Assembly (NCBI GenBank): GCA_900315455.1
Contig: OMZE01000008.1
Location: forward strand, 24,128 to 88,127
Length of the DNA: 64,000 nt
Source: an uncultured Prevotellaceae bacterium
GTDB taxonomy: Bacteria; Bacteroidota; Bacteroidia; Bacteroidales; Bacteroidaceae
Direction of reading: 5' to 3'
Shown: positions 42,146 through 51,322 of the stretch, in pieces
Layout of the letters: every line of letters starts with the position of its first letter
Numbering within the stretch: the first letter of the stretch is position 1
Notes under the pieces: generated by a model
What the model saw: the letters and a program-made list of their open reading frames with translations, nothing else
The model's database searches: none
Told to the model about the DNA's origin: nothing
Made by a program: the position numbers and the translations under genes

Positions 42146-44542
42146 TTATTTCGTGGTGATGGTAGCCTCGGCCGCCATCACCTCTTTCTTTTGGTCTTTC
42201 ACCACCACATGAATGTCACCGGGCTGTTTCGATGCCTGCACCACGAGCACCAACTGGCCATGGAAGAGGCGCATGGTGGGTGTGGTGAACGTCTCAAGCG
42301 AGGTGGCATCACCATTGCAGACAGCCTTGAAAGCGCCTGCTCCCGTCACCTCAAACTCCAATTGATTGTCGGCATCGGGGATGAGTGTGCCATCAGCATC
42401 GCGGAGCGACACGGTGATGAACGCCAAGTCGCTGCCATCGGCGGCAATAGTCGTTCTGTCGGCCTCGAGCGACAGCCTTGCCGGTTTCCCTGCCGTGCGC
42501 ACCGTCTGCTCTCCCACTACCCTACCATTGCTGTCGTAAGCCACCACCTTGATTTCACCCGGCTCATACACCACATTGTTCCACCTCAGACGATATCTGT
42601 CGAGTCGGGAGTCCTTGTTTTTGAAGATACGTCCCTGACTCTTCCCGTTGACAAACAGTTCTGCTGAAGGACAGTCGGTATAGCAATACACAGGCGTGAC
42701 CTTTCCCTTGCGGTCGGGCCAGGTCCAATGAGGCAGGAGGTGGATGGTGTGCTCACTGGTGTTCCAGCGGCTGCGATAAAGGAAATAGCGGTCTTTGGGC
42801 AAACCGGCAAGGTCGCAGATGCCAAAATAACTACTGCGCGAAGGCCAGTATTCGTCATAGGGCGTCGGCTCACCGAGATAGTCGTAGCCCGTCCATACAA
42901 ACTCGCCGATGACCCAGTCGTAGTCGTCCTGCATCTTCCAGTCGTCATCGGGCAGGTTGCTCCACGAGCAATATTCCGTGTCGTAACTCGAGCACTGGCC
43001 GTCGGGATAGACACTGTGGTTGGACACCTCGACGGGGAACTTATACACTCCACGGGAACTCACGGTAGAAGCCGTCTCGGACCCCAAGAGGAACCCTTGT
43101 GGCAACTGCTTGATATTATTCTCATATTTGTGTACACGGTAATTGAATCCGGGCACGTCCATCACCTGGGCAAAGCCCGACTTGAGCGCCTCATCTGCCC
43201 TGTCCATACCCTGGGTAACAGGACGTGTGGGGTCGAGGTCATGACACAACTGCTGCAGCCTTTTCGAAATCTCCCTACCCTCTTCGCTCCACTGTTCGGG
43301 TATCTCGTTGCCGATGCTCCACATCACGATAGAAGGATGATTGCGATGATTGAGCACGAGGTTGGTGATGTCGCGCTCACTCCAATTGTTGAAGAACCTC
43401 GCATAACCATTCTTGCACTTCGGATAGAGCCACATGTCGAAACTCTCTGCCATGACCATCATCCCCATCGAGTCGCAAACCTCCATCTGCCAGGTAGACG
43501 GCATATTATGGGCGGTACGGATGGCATCGCACCCCATCTCCTTCATTGTCCGTATCTGACGGATGAGTGCCGCCTTGTTCACCGCAGCACCCAGCGGACC
43601 GAGGTCATGGTGCAGACAAACGCCCTTGATCTTGCGTGTCACGCCATTGAGTTGGAAGCCTCCCTCCTTGCTTACCTTCACCGTACGGATGCCAACCTTC
43701 TGCACTTTTTCGTCAATGAGTTGGAGGTTGCGGTAGAGTCTTACATTGAGCACATACAGATTGGGGGTCTCGGGCGACCACAGGCGTGGTCTGTGTACAC
43801 GAAGCACATCGCTGCACTTTCCTTCGCTGTCCAACTGGTTGTGGAAGGCTGCCACCCGTCGCTGCCGCTGGTCGTAGAGCGACACTTCTACGAAGAGGTC
43901 ATTAAGCGGTTGCCCATTCCACACTGCGGTCTGCACCTCTATGGTCGCCGAATTGCCATCGGCCTCCTTCGTCTGAAAAAACGTCGCCCAGTCATCGATG
44001 AGCGCATCCTCACCCAGTATCAACTTCACCGGACGATACAGTCCGCCACCAGGATACCACCTGCTGCTCTCCTCCAGGTTGTTGAGCGACACCTCAACGG
44101 TATTGTCGCCCTGACGCAGCAGTCGTGCTACATCCAAGCGGAAGGCATTGTAGCCGTAGGCCCATCGGCCCGCCTCCTTGCCGTTGACACGCACCACTGG
44201 CTCACTCATCGCGCCGTCGAAGACGAGCACCGCAGAGGAAGGTTGCCTGTCGATGTGTACTACCGTGCGGTAATACCCCTTCCCTATCCAGGGCAAGGCT
44301 CCCGACCTGCCCGATTTCTCTGTCTTTTCTTTCTCACCATTCTGTTCGATGGCCACAAACTGCAGGTCCCATTTCTTGTCGAAAGGACCACTGATGGCCC
44401 AGTCGTGTGGCACACTTACCTGTTGCCACGCCATGCTGTCGCGGGAGAACTGCCATCCCTCGCCAAGCACGATTTCCTTCCTGCCATCGGCAAAGGCACC
44501 AACAGAAAGGAGGAGCATTGTCACAAAAAAGAGTTTTCTCAT
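42146..44542 (-). CDS. GH2 family beta-galactosidase-like enzyme
   Basis: The 798-residue secreted enzyme (signal peptide MRKLFFVTMLLLSVGAFA) has the GH2 layout: sugar-binding domain, beta-sandwich, TIM barrel (about 295-600) and C-terminal Ig-like domains. The probable acid/base is Glu413 (SIGNEIPEQW) and the nucleophile Glu489 (LLGSETAS), followed by VIGEFVWTGYDYLGEP. Most relatives are beta-galactosidases; other beta-linkages are possible. It is the last gene of the operon, 71 bases after the NagX-like gene. Confidence 0.9.
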   Translation of the reverse strand: MRKLFFVTMLLLSVGAFADGRKEIVLGEGWQFSRDSMAWQQVSVPHDWAISGPFDKKWDLQFVAIEQNGEKEKTEKSGRSGALPWIGKGYYRTVVHIDRQPSSAVLVFDGAMSEPVVRVNGKEAGRWAYGYNAFRLDVARLLRQGDNTVEVSLNNLEESSRWYPGGGLYRPVKLILGEDALIDDWATFFQTKEADGNSATIEVQTAVWNGQPLNDLFVEVSLYDQRQRRVAAFHNQLDSEGKCSDVLRVHRPRLWSPETPNLYVLNVRLYRNLQLIDEKVQKVGIRTVKVSKEGGFQLNGVTRKIKGVCLHHDLGPLGAAVNKAALIRQIRTMKEMGCDAIRTAHNMPSTWQMEVCDSMGMMVMAESFDMWLYPKCKNGYARFFNNWSERDITNLVLNHRNHPSIVMWSIGNEIPEQWSEEGREISKRLQQLCHDLDPTRPVTQGMDRADEALKSGFAQVMDVPGFNYRVHKYENNIKQLPQGFLLGSETASTVSSRGVYKFPVEVSNHSVYPDGQCSSYDTEYCSWSNLPDDDWKMQDDYDWVIGEFVWTGYDYLGEPTPYDEYWPSRSSYFGICDLAGLPKDRYFLYRSRWNTSEHTIHLLPHWTWPDRKGKVTPVYCYTDCPSAELFVNGKSQGRIFKNKDSRLDRYRLRWNNVVYEPGEIKVVAYDSNGRVVGEQTVRTAGKPARLSLEADRTTIAADGSDLAFITVSLRDADGTLIPDADNQLEFEVTGAGAFKAVCNGDATSLETFTTPTMRLFHGQLVLVVQASKQPGDIHVVVKDQKKEVMAAEATITTK

Positions 44543-44613
44543 AAGATGTAAAAGGTTTTATGCGAAGTCATTTTTTTAGAAAGAAACGATCATCTTTATT
44601 CTTTCGTCATATG

Positions 44614-45690
44614 TCATAGTTTGATATAGATATTCCGTTTATAGAGTATATAGCCTAAGACAAAGTTGAGAAGCACGAAATAGACGGCATAGGTGAGCGA
44701 AGCCACTTTTGCGGCAGGTATCACCGCATGTATGCCATCAAACACTACGCCACTCACTCCGAGGTGCCCCAGCACAATGGCCAGTACTTCGCTCGCCACA
44801 TAGATGAAGAGAGGATTGACACCGAAAACCCTGAAGAAGGTGCACCACTTCTTTTTCCCCCACACATCGATGATGACCATGAGCGCACCCTGCAAGAGTG
44901 ATGCCAGACCACAGGTCACCAGCACATAACTGGGACTCCATATCCGCTTGTTGAGAGGCAAACCGTACGAGAGGAGGTAGCCGGCGAATACAAGGATGGT
45001 ACCGATGAAAAAGAAGTTGATTACTTTCTCGCTGAGACTTCCTGCTTTCTTCAGTTTCAATCCGCAATAGAAGCCGATAAGCACATGCGCCACCGAAGAG
45101 ATGGTGCCAAGAAGTCCCTCGGGGTCCACCGCACTCTTGGTGTAGAGATGCTCTGCCCCAAACAATTGGGTATCGACCCTCGCCAGGATGTTGGTCGCGT
45201 CCTCGGCATAGCCGTTGCCGAAGACGAGGATGGCCGAGTAGATGGCGAGCAGAACGATGATGGTGGGAATGACCCATTTATGGGACACGAGGATGGCAAA
45301 GAGCGACACGATGCCATAGCATAGCGCGATACGCTGGAGTACCGCCCAGATTCTCAAATGTCCGAAGCAGAGGAAGTCGCCCTCAATAGCATAATCGAGC
45401 CAATGTATGGCGAGTCCGATGAGGAAGAGGAGCACGGTACGCTTCACGATTTTCCTCACCACCACCTTCGTTGGCTTGAACTGGTATTTCGACAACGAGA
45501 GATAAGTTGACACTCCCATAATGAAAAGGAAAAAAGGAAACACGAGGTCGCATGGTGTCATTCCGTTCCACGCCACATGCTGGAGCATCTCGTAAGATTC
45601 TCCGTAACCATTGTTGACCAAAATCATTCCCGCCACGGTGATACCCCTGAGGATATCGAGCGAGAGCAGCCGTTGTTTGTTTGAAGCCAT
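44614..45690 (-). CDS. NagX/HGSNAT-like membrane acetyltransferase (DUF5009)
   Basis: The 358-residue protein has about ten membrane segments. The N-terminus carries the family signature RLLSLDILRGITVAGMILVNN and WNGMTPCDLVFPFFLFIMG; His38 just before WNG matches the acceptor His of human HGSNAT, which transfers acetyl groups to glucosamine across the membrane. In bacteria these proteins are coupled to uptake or processing of amino sugars. The neighbouring GH89 gene (39 bases upstream) releases GlcNAc, in keeping with such a role. Substrate not shown by sequence. Confidence 0.87.
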   Translation of the reverse strand: MASNKQRLLSLDILRGITVAGMILVNNGYGESYEMLQHVAWNGMTPCDLVFPFFLFIMGVSTYLSLSKYQFKPTKVVVRKIVKRTVLLFLIGLAIHWLDYAIEGDFLCFGHLRIWAVLQRIALCYGIVSLFAILVSHKWVIPTIIVLLAIYSAILVFGNGYAEDATNILARVDTQLFGAEHLYTKSAVDPEGLLGTISSVAHVLIGFYCGLKLKKAGSLSEKVINFFFIGTILVFAGYLLSYGLPLNKRIWSPSYVLVTCGLASLLQGALMVIIDVWGKKKWCTFFRVFGVNPLFIYVASEVLAIVLGHLGVSGVVFDGIHAVIPAAKVASLTYAVYFVLLNFVLGYILYKRNIYIKL

Positions 45691-45729
45691 TGTATATTGT
45701 TGATGGTTAAATTAGCGTCTTTAGAGACC

Positions 45730-47970
45730 TTATTCTTCTTTATCATTGATGAGCCGCATGGCCCTTTTTGCCATTTCCACAGCGCTGCCCACAGGGGCAG
45801 TTGTATAGGGATTGTGTTGTAGTGTCCATGGCTCCTCGATAGCATAGTAGTCTACCTTCACTTCCTGTGGCAATGCCATCTGGAAGAGTTCATCGGCAGT
45901 CTTGTTGCTGTTCTGCCCTGTTCCGAGCATCTCCGGGTTGGGCAATGTCATCACCCTCATCTGTTCGGCAAGCAGGTCGAAATAAGTCTTCCACCGTGTG
46001 GCATAGAAATCGGCCAACAGCCCCTGCCACTCCTTATGAGCATAATCGCGCAAGCCACCGGTGTCGGCACAGTAGCGATTGCCCCATGTGGTGATTTGTA
46101 CTCTGGCGTTCCACTCATAGAGGTCGCTCTCGGCTGTCGTTGTTCCACACTGTCGTGCCTGCGTAAGACGAGTGCCCAGACGGAACTCGCTCCGTGTGCC
46201 CAGCAGTTCATCCTGCATGGCGAGCATATCGAGGAACCGCCGGCTGTCGCGCTCGAACGCCCGTCGCGAGAAGGCCTTGTAGTCGGCAATGGTGCGGTGA
46301 TACTGGATGCGTGCCTGGTCGGCCAGCGCCTGACGGACGATATCCACGAGGTCGTACTCGAAGTTGTTGTTGCCCTTATATTTGTCGGCTACACCCACCA
46401 TCAGTTCTGCCGCCCTGCGTGTATCGTCGGGGTCGTAGTAGTTTTTCATCTTCGACCAACTCGATGCCTGGAAATTGTTAAGCGATGGACGGGCGCAGAA
46501 GATGCTCTCATGGGGTCCCTGCTGGTTGTTTCCCACCGGACAGTTGTAAATACTCCTCGCGAGCACCTGCCATGCCTCTGCAACCTGTGGGTCGGCCACA
46601 CCATAGCGTGCCTTCACGTATTGCCCCACCCACTCTTCCTTGGTGAAGGGTTGCGGGCGCCAGGGCAGTTCGCTCATCAACTCAAACATCACGGGATTGT
46701 TCTCCGACCCCTCCATAGTGAACCCAGTGCCACAGAGATGTTGTGCCAAAGGGTTGCCCTTGGTAGAGTAGAAATTCTGGATAAGTTGGTCCATGCGGCC
46801 GTGAAGTCCCACATTGGCACCGAAGTTCTCGAGCATACAGAAGAGCCAGCGATGATTGCCATAGCCCTGCTCACGATGCCATACCGACGGGGCGCCCCAC
46901 ATCGGACGGCATTCGCTGAAGAGGTCGAGCACCACCACATCGTCCTGCGAAAGCGCATCGAGCATCTGCGGACGCGGATTCTCCGTCCAGCCCTGCACCA
47001 CCCATACCGCGTTGGGATTGGTTTTCTTCATCGCCTCCTTGATGGCTCTTGCCGCTTCGGCATAGTCGATGCGGCTGTCATCGTTGCTCTCATGAAACGG
47101 GTCCATGGAGTAGAAGTCGGCCTTGCCGAAGAGACGGGTGAGTTCATCGTAATACACCTTGGCAATCTCTTTGAAGCGGGGGTCGGTGGGCATGAGGTTG
47201 GCTGGACGCTGGAAACCGTTCCACAGTCCGGCATCAGCCACGTCGAGCCCGAGTTTCTCCCTTGCATCGTGTGGCACCATGCCCGAATAGCCCGGCAGCA
47301 CCGGCAGCATGCCCCATTGCCGCATACGCGCAAGAATCTGCTTCTGCAACTTCTCCTGACGGGCATACCACGATTTTGGGAGCGGACCGCCCCACCCTTC
47401 GAGGTTGTTCATCTCCCACCATGCCAGGAAAGCCGGACCGGCAATAAACCGTCCCACCTCTTCTTCGCTGTAGCCCAATTTAAGGAGCATGTTTCGCCAC
47501 ACGCACTCCTCACCGACAATGGCCAGTGGCATGTTCACACCATGCAGCGCCATCCAGTCTATCTCTTGCTGCCACCGCTCCCAATCCCAGAAAGCCATGG
47601 AATAGGAGAAGGTGCAGTAGTTGAAGTCGTAGCGCAGCGTGAGGTTGGTTTCATGCCGTTCTTTCCGGGTCACTGGAGGCAGCGATTCGGGGATTCGGGC
47701 CTTCATCCCGTTCCACGACAGGTGTATGCCGGCATAGTATTTCAGATACCAGTTCACGCCGGTGGCGATATTCACCCAGGTGTTTCCTCTCACGACGACC
47801 TTCTTCCCGCTCTGGTCAAGTTCGAAGAAATCTGTATTTCCCTTTACCAACTGCGTCTTGAATTTCGACGACGCACCTTTGTCGATACGTTCCAGCATAT
47901 CGTCAACAGGGTTGGCCGTCATACCCAGGGTAAAACAAACCATTGCCAATAACAGGACAGTTTTTCTCAT
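45730..47970 (-). CDS. GH89 alpha-N-acetylglucosaminidase
   Basis: The start at 47970 gives a 746-residue enzyme with a signal peptide (MRKTVLLLAMVCFTLGMTA). The GH89 pattern is clear: YDFNYCTFSYSMAFWDWERWQ, MALHGVNMPLAIVGEECVWRNM, the DPFHESNDD acid/base region, and NPVMFELMSELPW near the nucleophile. GH89 removes alpha-linked GlcNAc, for example from gastric-mucin O-glycans or heparan-type chains. It starts 10 bases after the stop of the GH92 fusion gene. Confidence 0.95.
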   Translation of the reverse strand: MRKTVLLLAMVCFTLGMTANPVDDMLERIDKGASSKFKTQLVKGNTDFFELDQSGKKVVVRGNTWVNIATGVNWYLKYYAGIHLSWNGMKARIPESLPPVTRKERHETNLTLRYDFNYCTFSYSMAFWDWERWQQEIDWMALHGVNMPLAIVGEECVWRNMLLKLGYSEEEVGRFIAGPAFLAWWEMNNLEGWGGPLPKSWYARQEKLQKQILARMRQWGMLPVLPGYSGMVPHDAREKLGLDVADAGLWNGFQRPANLMPTDPRFKEIAKVYYDELTRLFGKADFYSMDPFHESNDDSRIDYAEAARAIKEAMKKTNPNAVWVVQGWTENPRPQMLDALSQDDVVVLDLFSECRPMWGAPSVWHREQGYGNHRWLFCMLENFGANVGLHGRMDQLIQNFYSTKGNPLAQHLCGTGFTMEGSENNPVMFELMSELPWRPQPFTKEEWVGQYVKARYGVADPQVAEAWQVLARSIYNCPVGNNQQGPHESIFCARPSLNNFQASSWSKMKNYYDPDDTRRAAELMVGVADKYKGNNNFEYDLVDIVRQALADQARIQYHRTIADYKAFSRRAFERDSRRFLDMLAMQDELLGTRSEFRLGTRLTQARQCGTTTAESDLYEWNARVQITTWGNRYCADTGGLRDYAHKEWQGLLADFYATRWKTYFDLLAEQMRVMTLPNPEMLGTGQNSNKTADELFQMALPQEVKVDYYAIEEPWTLQHNPYTTAPVGSAVEMAKRAMRLINDKEE

Positions 47971-47980
47971 AGTATAAGTT

Positions 47981-50900
47981 TTATCTAGTTTTCTTGATGT
48001 GTAGTGTAGTTCCATTCGTCAGGTCGTCATGAGTGATGACATGGCCTGACAGAGGATGTCCGTCAATCATAGGTGGCTGTCCATCGGCCATGTCTTGTCG
48101 CCCAATAATAGAAAAGGTTCGGCCGTTCTCAAGATTCACCTTCACGCTGTCGAACATCGTGGTGCCGAGCATATACTCATTCGTGGCAGGGCATACCGGA
48201 TAAAAGCCCATCGCAGAGAACACATACCATGCCGACATCTGTCCGGCATCATCGTTTCCGGAGAGTCCTCCGGGCGTGTCGGCATATTCAGTCTTCAAGA
48301 TGTGACTTACCCATTTCCGGGTAAGGTCAGGACGGTCGGCATAGTCAAACATATACGCCATCTGGTGGCATGGTTCGTTGCCATGCCAGTACAAGCCGTT
48401 GACAAACATCGAGTCAAGGCGTTCGACAAAGCGATGCTTTCCTCCCATGAGTTGAATGAGGCCGGCAGGGTCGTGGGGAACATACCATGTATAATGGCAT
48501 GCTGCCCCTTCGGTGAAATAACTCTTGCGGTGGATGAAGTCGGTATTGTTTTCAAAGCGCCCATTCTGGTGGCGCCCATCGGCATACCCCGTGCGGGGAT
48601 TGAAGATGTTGCGCCAGTTGCCCGACCGCTGCATCAGCGCCTTATAGTCATCGTCATGGCCCAGAGCCTTCGCCATCTGCGCCACAGCGAAGTCATCGAA
48701 TGCATATTCCATGGTGCGCGATGTCTGCTCATCGTTGTGGAACGCCTCGCTCACCCCGTCCTCCATCGGGATGAACCCATACTTGAGGTAGGACGAGAGG
48801 GCCCGTCTTCCCATACCGTCGGCATATTCCTTCACCGACGAGGGAGACTCAAAAGCATTCTTCCGCATAGCCTGGTAAGCCCGCTGAGCATCAAATCCCC
48901 TGACGCCCTTGACATAGGCGTCGGCGAGAGCCACGGCACAATGGTCGCCTATCATTGCTGCCGTGTAGGAGTTCCAACAGGGGAAGATCGGCAACCACCC
49001 ACCTTCTTCTGCCATGCCTACCAACGACTGCATCAGGTGTCCCGACAAGGTGGGGAGGATGATGTGGTAGAGGGGGTGGAGGGCACGATAGGTGTCCCAC
49101 ATGGAGAAGTCGGTATAGCGTGGTGTGTTGCCTTTCATCGGCAGACCGTCGGCAAAGCGGGGATAACTGCCGTCGGCATCACTCAGCAAACGTGGCAAGA
49201 ACGACGCCCTATAGAGCGCTCCATAAAACTGGTTGACGGCTGCCGTGTCGCTGTCGGCGACATCGATGGTATGGAAACGGTCTATCCATGCCTCTGCGGC
49301 ACGCTCCATCATCTCTTCGAAACTCACCCCTTCTACCTCAGCCCGCATATTGTTGCGGCACTGGCTGAGCGAGGTGAATGACGAAGCCATACGCACTTCG
49401 ATAGGCTCACCCGCCTTACCCTCGAAAGCCACCCAAGCCCCTGCCCCGTTCATGTCTTTCAGGAAAGGGTAAAAGGCGTGGGGGTAGTTCTTCATACTGC
49501 AGTCGCCCTCTATGGGACACTGCGAGAAAGAGAGGAGCAGATGACCGCTGAAGCCCGCCGATTCGCCCCACCCTTGGTAGATGCGATGGACAGGGTTAGA
49601 GACATAGACCTCGTGGCGCACGGTGTCGAGCCACACCTCGCCTTGCCCCTCGTCGCTGTTGGGATTGACGACAACATACACCATCTGGTCGATTGCCGGG
49701 GTGATGCGCATGATGGCCCCATGGGGCGATGCAGTCAGTTCCACCCTAAGGTGTTCGTCGGGCAGATTGACGGCATAGTAGTGGGGATGCGACACTTCCT
49801 GGTCGTGGATGAAGCGCGTGGCGCGTTTTTTCGGAGAGGTGCGCAATGTGCCACCCAATACAGCCACCGTGGCAGAGCCATAGTCTTGCGTACAACCGCC
49901 CACTATCCAGTGTGAGTTGCGGAATCCCTGAAGCAGAGAGTCAGTATAGTAATAGGGCGCTACGCATTTCTCTTCTGTGTCGCGTGTCTGTGGTGTCCAG
50001 CAGTTCTGTCCGTTAGGGGTGAGTACGGCAGGGAGCGTCTGGCCCTGTTCCTCACTGCCCTTGCCAAACACTCCTGCCGAATGGGTGGTGGCCTTGGCGG
50101 TGCCCACCATGGTGTTGACGGCATGGAGGTGCTGAAGGTGCTCCAAACGGTGAATGCGGTTGGCCATCATCTGCTTCACGTCGGTCCAACGGTAAAGTCT
50201 GTCGTATGCGGGTGAAATGGGCAGTGTGAAATCCTTCTCGTTGTGGAGCATCCGCACAAGCACATCGCCACTGGCATTGCGGTAGAACACCATCTGCAAG
50301 TTAGTAGCCATAGGCAGTATCTCGTCCATGCAACCACTGTCGATAGACGATGCTTTCATCAATGCCAGCAAGCGGTAGAGGTTGGTGTCGTGACCAAATC
50401 GCAGGTCGACGCCTTTTCCGCCCTCCGTGATGGCCCTGTCGGCCTCTCTTTCCATCTGTTGCCACAGCGACAGGGCGCTCAGTGCCGGGATGCCCCCCGT
50501 ATGTGGGTCGTTGGCATTGAGAAAAACCATCCGCTCATTGTTGCGTTCATAGACATCCCTGAACTCCTCTTCGGTAAAAATCGTATACAGGTCGATGGGA
50601 AGCGGCACGTCCTGCATGTCGGAAGCAATGGTATGCAGTTCGCTGCAGAGTCGCGCTGGGTCATCGACCAACGTGGGGTCACGAAACAACTGTGCCATCA
50701 GTCTGCTGGGAGAACCTTTGATCTTGCTGAACGTCGCCGTGCGTTGCAAGTGGCTGAGTGCGGGCGATGTATAGGCAATCCATGCCATATCGGCAGAGTC
50801 GGTGACGGCATGTATGGCGAGCGTAGGACAGCGTTTGGACAGTTGTCGGGTAAACGCCAACATACTCTCCCTACAGCGGTTGGATACACTCGAACGGGCA

Positions 50901-51322
50901 CTTACCACCGCGCCGGTAGAGAACACTTCGGGATAGCAGGCAACCATCCTGTCGGCAATGTCGCGGTGCTGGCGATAGCCAAGGGGAGTGAGTTGACCGC
51001 CGTTGCCCTTAGCGTTCTTCCACACCTTGTTGAGTTTCTTCTTGAGTCGCAGACCTTCTTTGGTAAGGTTCTCCTCATTGACGAAATGAGCGACGACCCA
51101 TTCATACCGCTCATCGGAGGGCAACCATCGTGAACCATGACGGCCATAGTGAGAAATGTAGAAAGGCTGATATCCCTCCGGCACGGCAATACGGGGTGCC
51201 TCGTGCGTCACGGGATAGGCATAATATACGCCACCCATCTCACGAAACGACTTCTGTGCCGATGCTCCCAAAGCCATCCCCCAGAGGAGGACAGTGAATG
51301 CTATATGATATAATTTATTCAT
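47981..51322 (-). CDS. Fusion of histidine acid phosphatase and GH92 alpha-mannosidase
   Basis: The 1113-residue protein has a signal peptide (about 1-22), then a clade-2 histidine phosphatase domain: RHGSR (61-65) supplies the phospho-accepting His, LTPLGYRQH follows, and the proton donor pair HD is at 311-312 (FGHDTN). From about 410 it is a GH92 domain ending near GNDDAGQMSAWYVFSAMGFYPV. GH92 enzymes are calcium-dependent exo-alpha-mannosidases. The fusion suggests removal of phosphate from phosphorylated mannose chains before trimming, but phytate-like substrates are possible. Its start overlaps the upstream GH92 gene by 8 bases. Confidence 0.88.
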   Translation of the reverse strand: MNKLYHIAFTVLLWGMALGASAQKSFREMGGVYYAYPVTHEAPRIAVPEGYQPFYISHYGRHGSRWLPSDERYEWVVAHFVNEENLTKEGLRLKKKLNKVWKNAKGNGGQLTPLGYRQHRDIADRMVACYPEVFSTGAVVSARSSVSNRCRESMLAFTRQLSKRCPTLAIHAVTDSADMAWIAYTSPALSHLQRTATFSKIKGSPSRLMAQLFRDPTLVDDPARLCSELHTIASDMQDVPLPIDLYTIFTEEEFRDVYERNNERMVFLNANDPHTGGIPALSALSLWQQMEREADRAITEGGKGVDLRFGHDTNLYRLLALMKASSIDSGCMDEILPMATNLQMVFYRNASGDVLVRMLHNEKDFTLPISPAYDRLYRWTDVKQMMANRIHRLEHLQHLHAVNTMVGTAKATTHSAGVFGKGSEEQGQTLPAVLTPNGQNCWTPQTRDTEEKCVAPYYYTDSLLQGFRNSHWIVGGCTQDYGSATVAVLGGTLRTSPKKRATRFIHDQEVSHPHYYAVNLPDEHLRVELTASPHGAIMRITPAIDQMVYVVVNPNSDEGQGEVWLDTVRHEVYVSNPVHRIYQGWGESAGFSGHLLLSFSQCPIEGDCSMKNYPHAFYPFLKDMNGAGAWVAFEGKAGEPIEVRMASSFTSLSQCRNNMRAEVEGVSFEEMMERAAEAWIDRFHTIDVADSDTAAVNQFYGALYRASFLPRLLSDADGSYPRFADGLPMKGNTPRYTDFSMWDTYRALHPLYHIILPTLSGHLMQSLVGMAEEGGWLPIFPCWNSYTAAMIGDHCAVALADAYVKGVRGFDAQRAYQAMRKNAFESPSSVKEYADGMGRRALSSYLKYGFIPMEDGVSEAFHNDEQTSRTMEYAFDDFAVAQMAKALGHDDDYKALMQRSGNWRNIFNPRTGYADGRHQNGRFENNTDFIHRKSYFTEGAACHYTWYVPHDPAGLIQLMGGKHRFVERLDSMFVNGLYWHGNEPCHQMAYMFDYADRPDLTRKWVSHILKTEYADTPGGLSGNDDAGQMSAWYVFSAMGFYPVCPATNEYMLGTTMFDSVKVNLENGRTFSIIGRQDMADGQPPMIDGHPLSGHVITHDDLTNGTTLHIKKTR

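Noticed and set aside
42728-44551. Plus-strand open frame of 607 codons
   Set aside because: Antisense to the GH2 gene and without family features.
46036-47952. Plus-strand open frame of 638 codons
   Set aside because: Antisense to GH89; GC-rich coding DNA often leaves the opposite strand open.
44614-48015. A heparan sulfate degradation locus
   Set aside because: No sulfatase, heparin lyase or GH88 in the window.
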